Shown here: one piece after another, positions 56,732 through 64,000 of the stretch
Layout: every line of letters begins with the position of its first letter
Position numbering within the stretch: position 1 is the stretch's first letter
Assembly (NCBI GenBank): GCA_001695595.3
Contig: MBPM02000039.1
Coordinates: forward strand, 248,001 to 312,000
From: Plasmopara viticola
Lineage: Eukaryota; Oomycota; Peronosporomycetes; Peronosporales; Peronosporaceae
DNA length: 64,000 bases
Reading direction: 5' to 3'
Program-made: the position numbers and the translations under genes
The notes under the pieces: generated by a model
Databases searched by the model: none
The model's input: only the letters and a program-made list of their open reading frames with translations
What the model was told of the DNA's origin: nothing

Positions 56732-57209
56732 CTACTGAGCTCTCGCCCACCTGATATGCTTTTGAGATTTCAAGTGATATGTTCTGCCTCGATATTGGTA
56801 AAAACTACCGTATTCAAACGTAATCTTCCCAACAGGCCTATATTTAATCACCTCGTTGTATTGCTCACATTTCTCATGAAGTGCTTCTACATTGGATTCT
56901 AATATCTTTTTGTACTCTTTCTTTGATTTTCTCTTCTCAATAGTCCAAGTGTTGGTGCCTTTTTTACGCAAGCTCTCTCAAATTGTCGATCTATAACGTT
57001 TCGCAAGCATGCAGCTGATGTCTATTCGTAGCCTCATACTGTTTGATCGATATGATTTTAATCTCGTACAAACCATACATCCGGAAGTTAAATTCGATTG
57101 CAATTTCGCTTGTTGCTTTCCCTTCGTCCCAAACGGAAGATCTTAATCTTCCGTCATGCCTCCTCTTACATGGAACAGCGTTGTGTCCCTTCATCATATC
57201 CGTTAGCAC
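56732..57209 (-). pseudogene. Two unassigned small frames in viral element
   Basis: 56732-56971 is Lys/Glu/Tyr-rich (KITFEYGSFYQYRGRTYHL), and 56991-57209 contains GHNAVPCKRRHDGRLR. Both read like protein, but I cannot assign either. Confidence 0.25.
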
Positions 57210-57479
57210 TTGACGTCAGTCCTAAGCGAAATGGATGAGGTTTACCCTCGCAAAGGTTTCAGGATAGATATAGCTTTATGCCCACTTTTACAATGTTTAA
57301 GTAAAGTAAACGTGCTACCCCTCATAGCAAATGTCGCTTTGAATACAAACAATTTTATAAACTGAACGGATCATGACTATTTTTATACTAATATGATTTA
57401 TAAATCAAGATCCAACATAACTGAAGATATCCCGATCGAAACAATCCATCTTTAATACGACGACAAGTCACGGTATGTG

Positions 57480-57890
57480 ACATCATACCTACGCCGCTAA
57501 CAGATTTCACTTATCCACGCGAAGAGCCGGCTTCAGGTCCGACTGCAGTCGCAACACCGTCAAGAATACCCGAGGTGAATGGCATCTATTTCTAAGATAG
57601 CCACCAAAAAATTCCTTCTGCAGCAATTTTGAATCAATTTTGCAATCTTCTCTAGAAACCAGATCCACTAAGTCCTGATTGATGAGTACGTAAAGCTTCT
57701 CCGGTAGACATACGTAATGTCATTTCTTTGCCCAATTCGAAACCTTCACCAACTTTTTGTAGTTTTCAGGATTAAAATAATGTGTGTGGCCGTTAGTCAA
57801 GTGTGAATGACATAATAGAACAGACTTGGCATGTAGGACGTTTACAGCCTGCGCGTGGCTCAAATCGACAGCAAAATCCTTGTGCACATA
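57480..57890 (-). pseudogene. Small virion-protein-like relic
   Basis: On the minus strand HVHKDFAVDLSHAQAVNVLH, LTNGHTHYFNPENYKKL and, after a shift, EKLYVLINQDLVDL and FFGGYL follow in order. The layout (beta-strand 'l--sqa---k-k-V-l', 'ltnG--yf-p-ny-Kl', then a Gly-Gly turn) recalls a small conserved protein of Polinton-like viruses. This is a weak, pattern-level assignment. Confidence 0.3.
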
Positions 57891-58004
57891 AGTTGAAATT
57901 CTAAATACTTGTATAAAGAGTGAGAGACAGAAATATCGACGGTTAAGAAATCTATAATACTTAGCCTGGATGAGACTAAAATTATTATCACTCGTGATAT
58001 TAAA

Positions 58005-58830
58005 ATGGATAGTGAGTTTGATAATTTGTCAGACACTACTGTAAATCTATACACCAGACAACTGATCAAGCTTTACAAGGCCGGCGTTGCAAAACAATAA
58101 GGATCTCCAGACGAATTCATCTGCAACTTTCATTGTCCAACAAAACCCGACGACTGTTTTTTTCAAAAGGCGTTCAAGGTTTAAAACTCGAGCATCATTG
58201 CTCTTTTGATGAGCATCTATGCAAAAAAATAGGCTTTCATAACGACCATGAAGGCCACGTACAAAATAGTCATGAGCCGATTTCGTGACGTACTTGGAGA
58301 TTACAATGAGATTCGAAAGGAACTGAGTAAGCAAAACAAACCTGCAAAGGTGGTCAACAAATTGACGCCAGAGGAAGAGAAGAAAAGCATCAGCTCTGAC
58401 GAGCTAATTTCCGACTTTGGTAAAGTTGTAAAGGTGCTCATCAAAAAATTTTTTTATCTCGATCTGAGTTTGAAGCGCTGGCTAATGCAAATAGAACTGA
58501 TTTTTTAAGGCTTGTGTTTGATTACATCGCATTATGGCTAATTGTGCATTATCCACTTCGTTTGGTATAGCGCAGTGTTCTTCTCACTCCAGAGGAAGGT
58601 GCAGACTATTTAAAGAACCATGTTACACCTAAACGATTTCAAGAATTTTCGTCCAATGGGACCACAGAAGATTCAGTTGGATAGCACGACGATGAATTTG
58701 ATATATCATTATTCGACTTCCTGACTAATACTCTTGAAAAGCAGCCTAAAAAGCTAATGTGGCGCAATTTTAATCGACAGCCAGGTAAGTATGATTACAC
58801 GAATTTAAGCAATAACCTAAGTTAGATTCA
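58005..58830 (+). pseudogene. Tyrosine recombinase (integrase) relic of viral element
   Basis: From ATG 58005 the sequence reads DNLSDTTVNLYTRQLIKLYK, like the core-binding N-terminus of viral tyrosine recombinases. After stops come a Lys/Glu-rich segment (LTPEEEKKSISSDELI, about 58360-58410) and, in another frame, FDYIALWLIVHYPLRLV (about 58515-58570), resembling the 'lyxxxPpLRxdy' catalytic region with its first Arg. Near 58715-58790 FLTNTLEKQPKKLMWRNFNR resembles the segment before the active-site Tyr. No complete catalytic set is left. It would have integrated the element. Confidence 0.45.
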
Positions 58831-58850
58831 AAGATTCTATCGAAGCTCTT

Positions 58851-61621
58851 TAAGAAGTACAATAATAACCAATGTCGATGAATATAATCCGGCACATTGT
58901 TGAGTCTCATTTGATCCAATAGCCAACATATGCTAAATCTTCAAATCGCGAGAAGAGTAATCAACGAGCCAAATTACTTCACGGTACCATGGTCGCTAAT
59001 ACGAGCTAAAATAAGATCGCGAATCGAGCGAATGCTTCCGAAGTTCAATTTAGACCAGACGATCCATACGACCAAGCGGCCGAGCCTCCTGCAAAGCCTG
59101 CTACAATGCCTCCAAGCAGACCACATTTTTTAATATAAAATACGAGGCAACGGAGCAAAGCAAAAGAAAACATATCGCAAAGCTGGTCCTTTCATGGATT
59201 CCAAGTTTGCTTACGAAGTGACAAATAACAAGTAAATATTAAAACAATGCCAGCCTCTCATGCATTCGTTGATGTCTGGCGAGCCACTATCGACAATATT
59301 AGTCGATTCGATGTCTATCTCTATTTTTTTCAACAGTCCACTGAATACATTGTGAGACATGATTTGAGATTCTTCACTTGATTCATCCTATCTGCAGTCT
59401 TTACTGTACCACTCAGACGTCGATGTTTTTTTAGATTTCGTCATCTTATTCATTTATTTCATTGGTTCGTCTTTCATCCATATGGAGGAGCCACTTCAGC
59501 ACGTTTTGGGGTTGCTTTGTCTTGAGCTCCTTCTTTTACTTTGAGAAAGGGAACGCCTGTGGCTTGAATCCTGTCAAACTACACCTTCAAGGTAGTGAAA
59601 AATGTCACGATCTGCATCGAGATTAAATTCTGGAGTGGAGTATCCGAGTTGCGACAGCGTTTGCCTTTAACGCCGTAGTAATTTAACGATACCAACCTGA
59701 CAACATTGTGTCCGCCAAGGTACTTAAATACTGTATTCATAAACAACTTAACGGTTTGTCGATCTATCATATCAGCCGGAACAGCAATCAAATGCATCGG
59801 ACGGCACCAAAAACATTTATGCTTAAATTTAATAGACTTCCAAAAGGGCAGCGGTATAGATAAAGAAATGGCCACCATCGACTGTGTTGCAGACTTTTTG
59901 CGAATGCAGCTCCAACTATCGAAGTATAAATCATTCGATTTTACCATCTCAACTTGCGATATTAAAAACGATAAGATTGGCATTTTTTTGAGTGTTTGTA
60001 AAGTCCACATGTCAATAAAGCATTCAATCATTCTCGATTGTGGTCTAGACCGTAATTTGTCCTGTACAAGAGCATGAAGACGAGCACTAAGTTTGCCAGA
60101 CCTATTTTTCGCAGAAAAATACAATTGCGTTGTCATCTTTGGGATCAGTGAGATGCTTTTATTAAAGTTTGCGATGAAGTAAATGAGCCTTATTCCTTAA
60201 GTCAGATGCAGCGCATTTATCTTCTTCTCCAAAATTTTACGGTATGAAAAAACCGCAGAAATAACCATGCTTCTAGATGATGCGCTCTGAAGTTAACCTG
60301 TCCTTGCTACATGGCATGCTAGCCCTAAGGTACTTTAGTCTTTCAGCACATAGCTGTCTAAGCTTGAATGAGGTGACTTGTTTTTGACCGTTGTCCCCAA
60401 GTTGTAGTAGCGCACAAATAATGACAAAACAAAAAGCGTTGCAAATGGCGCTAAAATGCTTTGTCTTGTCTGGCAAACGTTAAAATGATATCTGCTAAAG
60501 ACTTGCTCGTATGCAATAATAATCGTTGTGATGCCAGTATTTGCTGCTTACAAATCGGACGAAGGCTTTGCAACACCCACATAGCTTGCACTTTCCTTGT
60601 ACAAATAGACGATCAGATCTTATTCCAGCATTTCCATATTTGTGGCTTAGTTTTAACGGCTGGCAACTTTCACGGCGTCTATTTTTAACACATAGATGCT
60701 TACAAAACTCTGATGGCTTTTATATCCGCAGTCGCAAAGGTGCAGTTTTCAATGTTGGCATCACGATGATTGGCCTTTATGACTTCGGAACATGCCATAG
60801 GCAGCGTAATGGTACTCTTAAGTCAACCGACACCTTTTAAAGCGGATACGAACGAATATATTGCCCCCAAGTATGTCGGTGCAAAAGCTGGAGCTCTTGT
60901 GTGACCGCGTCGACGGAGCCTTTGATACTTTTTTGTCATCGCTAAGCCTCTCCATAGCTTGCCGATTGGAAAACCCTCGGCCATAAGGGGACACGAACTC
61001 TCTTCTTAAAATACGATCGTATTTGTCAACTAAACCCAGTGCATTGTACACCGTATGCCCGGACATGTCGTCAAGCATAAGGTCAGTTTGTGATATAGAA
61101 TTTGTGCAAGCACCGCGACGCTGCTTCGACTATACTTATAATGGTTTAGGGGTCACTCTCCGTTCGGTATCAAACGCAGAAGGTCGGCCGAGTGCAATTC
61201 GTCAAATTCTAAGTCAGGCCTTAATCTACCTGAGCAGCATAATGGACACCAATCGCCTACACTGCTCTCGTGGCAGTGACCCTGTGTGATGACACAATAC
61301 CTTGTGGCCTGCACAAGGCTGATCTGTGCCTCACTTTTCGATCTTTGGAAAGCATTGCATTATGGACCCTTAAACACCTTTTTCTAAGTATTTTTAATTT
61401 ACTACACATCAGATCTGCAGAAAAAATTGACTTCAAATGTTTTCAAAAAAGAATATATATGCAATTATGAAGAGTATAGAAAAAACATCCTTTTTTCAAA
61501 TCAAATGGGAAAAATACTCCTCCAAACAAAAAAAGATGAAAAAGCAAAAAAAATATACCTAGCAATATACATTTTTGCAGCAATGGTAAAAATAAACATG
61601 TAAGGAGTAAAGAATAGACCT
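58851..61621. other. AT-rich interval without supported genes
   Basis: The longest frame (59579-60136, minus, 185 codons from an ATG) has Lys/Trp-rich segments but no domain I recognise. It may belong to the viral element or to another transposon. A frame at 60818-61078 (minus; contains GHTVYNALGLVDKYDRIL) is also unassigned. Nothing else is seen. Confidence 0.4.
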
Positions 61622-62065
61622 TTGAACAGTAATTTTGCCGCATACAATCTGCGGGCAGAAATTGGATATATGCAAGGATTTAATGCGTTTGCTCCACGTG
61701 CATTACGCGGCATGGCACTGGATGGCACTTTTCTCAAGAAGAAAGTTGGATGTGTGCTGTTGGTGACGTGTTTCGAAAATAAGATCCAGCAAGATGCTTC
61801 TTTATCACATTTTTTACAAGTAACTAATCTCTATGAATGTAATTTCGCAACTTCTGGGCTCATACCAATAAGCAAAGTGATGAACATGGCCGCTTTTAGG
61901 CTGTCTGAGAAAGAAGAATATGCAACGATCTACCCATTGCTAAAGCTCGAATATTTTTTCGCCTCGCTCATGATCTACAAGTGCCTCAGCCGTCGTGTAA
62001 TGAATATGGCGAAATCTCGCGTGGTACTTTGCCTGCAAAGGTTGCAAAATTTCTTAGGTAAGTGA
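61622..62065 (+). mobile_element. MULE-type transposase fragment
   Basis: A 147-codon frame with FAPRALRGMALDGTFLKKK followed by VGCVLLV, the first catalytic-Asp block of Mutator-like transposases ('--aLDGTFLk-k-gGvLLvA'). A few residues later the frame stops matching the family where a 'GN--i-plA-aiv--EN' block is expected, so an internal deletion or shift is likely. No terminal repeats are identified. Confidence 0.5.
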
Positions 62066-64000
62066 GAACATAATCAAAAGCGTCTCATGTCTTAAGGGTA
62101 TGCTTCGTAAACTTAATGTCAGACTCACCTTTAATTCAATAGTTCTCACAGGATAGTTCAGGGGGAATGAATGCAGGAGAAGAGACCCGACTGACTCAAC
62201 CACCACCGGTCATCGACGCCAACACAGTTCTAGTCTTAGAATTAATTTATACAAGGATAAGAAGGACCTGCCATAGGTGAGCTATCCAGAAGATGCAGAA
62301 CATGACACCGTGAGTGCTCCGATAAAACCACCCAACCATAAGCGGAACCTAGTTCAAAATAAATTAGTGCTTAGAATTACTAATCCAGCGCGATCTTAGC
62401 GCATATTTTAGCGCTGCGTCAAAATGCACTAGGCATCGTAATAATCGAAATTTGAGAGTGTTCTGCACCCGGAGTACTCACAAATCTTTTAACACTGGCA
62501 AAACAATGATTCAATTGAGGTATTATTAAAAGTTTGAATGAGCCTTCGGAGTATACGACTCGAACGAAGGCGTCATTTCAAATGCAGTTTTCTTTTGAAG
62601 GCAGCTAATCTCTTTTTTGGCATACTGCTAACCTAGGTGTTTCAACGAATTCTCCAAGCGCGGTGTGAAGTCACTCCTACGGTACAAATCACTTAATGCC
62701 TCGGTTCAGGTTCTGATGATCCTTTGGACAGTCGTACAGGGGCTAATTAAACCAATTTAATTACATCCGCGAATCGAAATAACCGCGCTTCTTCACAATA
62801 AGCTAATGTTGCTCCAGAGAGCGCTTCTGTTGCACAAAATTTGGCATGAAGATGCCTCTCGTTTTTTTGGTCTAAAGGTATTGAGAAGATGGCCTCTATT
62901 GCCTCGACCTTGGGCGTTCTTCATGACGAGCAATAGCTTTTAAAGACCGAACGTATGCACTGAAACTGCTCTCGAAAGTGTACCTGGTGCTTAGGCTGTG
63001 GATTCTTCGGAGCGACTCCAGACTCTTTGAATCGTCAAAGAGGATATGAACTCTGAGCCATGAAATTCATAGTCCTATTGACTGCCGTGTATTTCAGTGC
63101 AAGGTTATTCAACTGCGTTATGCAGTCGCTTCCTCACCAAGAAATCTCCACGATTGGCGAGGGGGCACAACCTTATGGGCATGCGACCACTCCGCCTAGT
63201 TATCAAATTTGTGGTAGCTATGGTATATATCAGCCACTCGTTTTTGTTTTTACAACAAAATCGAGCGCGAATACAGCCTTGAATAGACACTGGAGCAAAT
63301 TGTGACTCATATGGGACTCGGGGTTCCGATAATTGGAATAACTTCAACACGCGCCACATAAAATGCTAGGTGCGTCAACACAGTCTTCGAAAGGACGTCG
63401 ATCCGCGCATTTGCAGGACCCTGAAGGCCGAAACTAGACGGCGAAGTCTTTCCCATTTTCGTCGTGATAGAATCGCACTTTCCCTTTTGGTAATTAAAAC
63501 ATCTGGCTCTGCCCCATTGCAAAACAGGCATGGAAAGGGCTCCAAAAGTGCTACTCCAACTTTACCTACTCTTCAACTTGGTATGACAAGGCTTAACAGT
63601 CTCAGGAAGCAAATATTAAGCTCTAGTTTTTGGCAAATCTAGCTCTCTTCATTGTTCTTAAACCGAAACTAAAATTAGCCGTGTTTTTCTCATATGAGCT
63701 CTAACCTATGACAAACTGTTAGTATACTTGGGTGCCCAACTGGAATATAGCTTTAGTTTCGCCACAAAGCGTTTGGTTGCGCAAAGACCTGACACGAAAA
63801 ATGGACGACTGGGGCTTTCAGTAGCAATAGACTTGCTCTGTTCAAGCACCTCCTACACACAAAAGCGTCTTGCCGGTAGCGCCGGCTTCCAAGTCGAAAC
63901 CACTCTCAGTTATCATGGAAGCCCTATAAAGTGACATTTTGTTTTGCCCAAAATTACTGAGCTTATCCTTTTTGGCGGTAGGATTCCTGTATCTTGTTTT
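62066..64000. other. Right-end interval without supported genes
   Basis: Short frames only. An 81-codon frame from ATG 63060 starts with a hydrophobic stretch (MKFIVLLTAVYFSARLFN) that could be a signal peptide, but the rest has no effector motif and I see no promoter, so I list it only as a possibility. Confidence 0.35.

Larger units (their letters stand above)
51809..58850. mobile_element. Decayed endogenous Polinton-like virus / virophage-type element
   Basis: About 7 kb of lower-GC sequence holding relics of at least four genes typical of Polinton-like viruses and virophages: packaging ATPase (54276), penton/minor capsid (54948-55526), S74 self-processing fibre (52782-54206) and a tyrosine recombinase (58005). 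Small relics with coiled coils or a membrane helix lie between them. All are interrupted by stops or shifts. I found no major capsid gene, DNA polymerase or terminal inverted repeats, so the copy is probably truncated, and the limits given are only those of recognisable genes. Each identification rests on short motifs read by eye. Confidence 0.65.

Noticed and set aside
59579..60136. 185-codon minus-strand frame as a real gene
   Set aside because: No domain, no promoter motif, and surrounded by decayed elements; the length alone is not convincing in AT-rich DNA.
1..64000. CRISPR arrays, rRNA genes, riboswitches, bacterial operons
   Set aside because: Introns, eukaryotic promoters and protein families mark this as nuclear oomycete DNA; no regularly spaced repeats or rRNA-like conserved blocks were seen.

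Overview
The window looks like nuclear DNA of an oomycete, most likely a Peronosporales species (Phytophthora or a downy mildew). The evidence is a Crinkler-type effector relic, genes with 58-67 bp GT-AG introns, Inr/FPR-type oomycete core promoters directly upstream of several start codons, 7TM-cyclase fusion proteins, secreted GH17 glucanases with Ser/Thr/Pro tails, and glucanase-inhibitor-like protease homologues. GC-rich gene islands alternate with AT-rich stretches holding decayed mobile elements.

Layout. 1-2780 (minus): the 5' part of a large OSCA/TMEM63/CSC1-type membrane protein gene that runs off the left edge. It faces away from the first of four same-strand paralogous genes for 7TM receptor-like membrane proteins with a C-terminal class III nucleotide-cyclase domain (3223-4956, 15538-17253, 23170-25059, 25822-27736). 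The fourth has a private 67 bp intron. All four keep the two metal-binding aspartates but lack the purine-selecting and transition-state residues of canonical cyclases. Between copies 1 and 2 lie retroelement relics and a minus-strand pair: a dysbindin-like coiled-coil gene and a 95-residue gene, each with one intron. Between copies 2 and 3 are a lineage-specific 346-residue protein and a repeat-rich gap. A GH17 glucanase (28063-29289) follows copy 4. After about 4 kb without genes come a decayed EF-hand gene (33671-34337), a broken Crinkler gene (35270-37138) and two more GH17 genes on the minus strand (38139-39683, 40266-41780), whose tails are made of different tandem repeats.

The right third has no intact gene that I can support. 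It holds a complete tRNA-derived SINE with perfect 19 bp target-site duplications (44547-44864), two decayed S1A protease homologues in a duplicated segment (49205-51250), and an approximately 7 kb decayed viral element (about 51809-58850). That element carries relics of an A32-like packaging ATPase, a penton/minor capsid protein, an S74 self-processing fibre and a tyrosine recombinase, the gene set of a Polinton-like virus or virophage. A MULE transposase fragment lies at 61622-62065.

Functional themes (inference): membrane sensing and signalling (OSCA-like protein, 7TM-cyclases), beta-1,3-glucan remodelling (three GH17 enzymes), and decayed host-interaction genes (Crinkler, glucanase-inhibitor-like).
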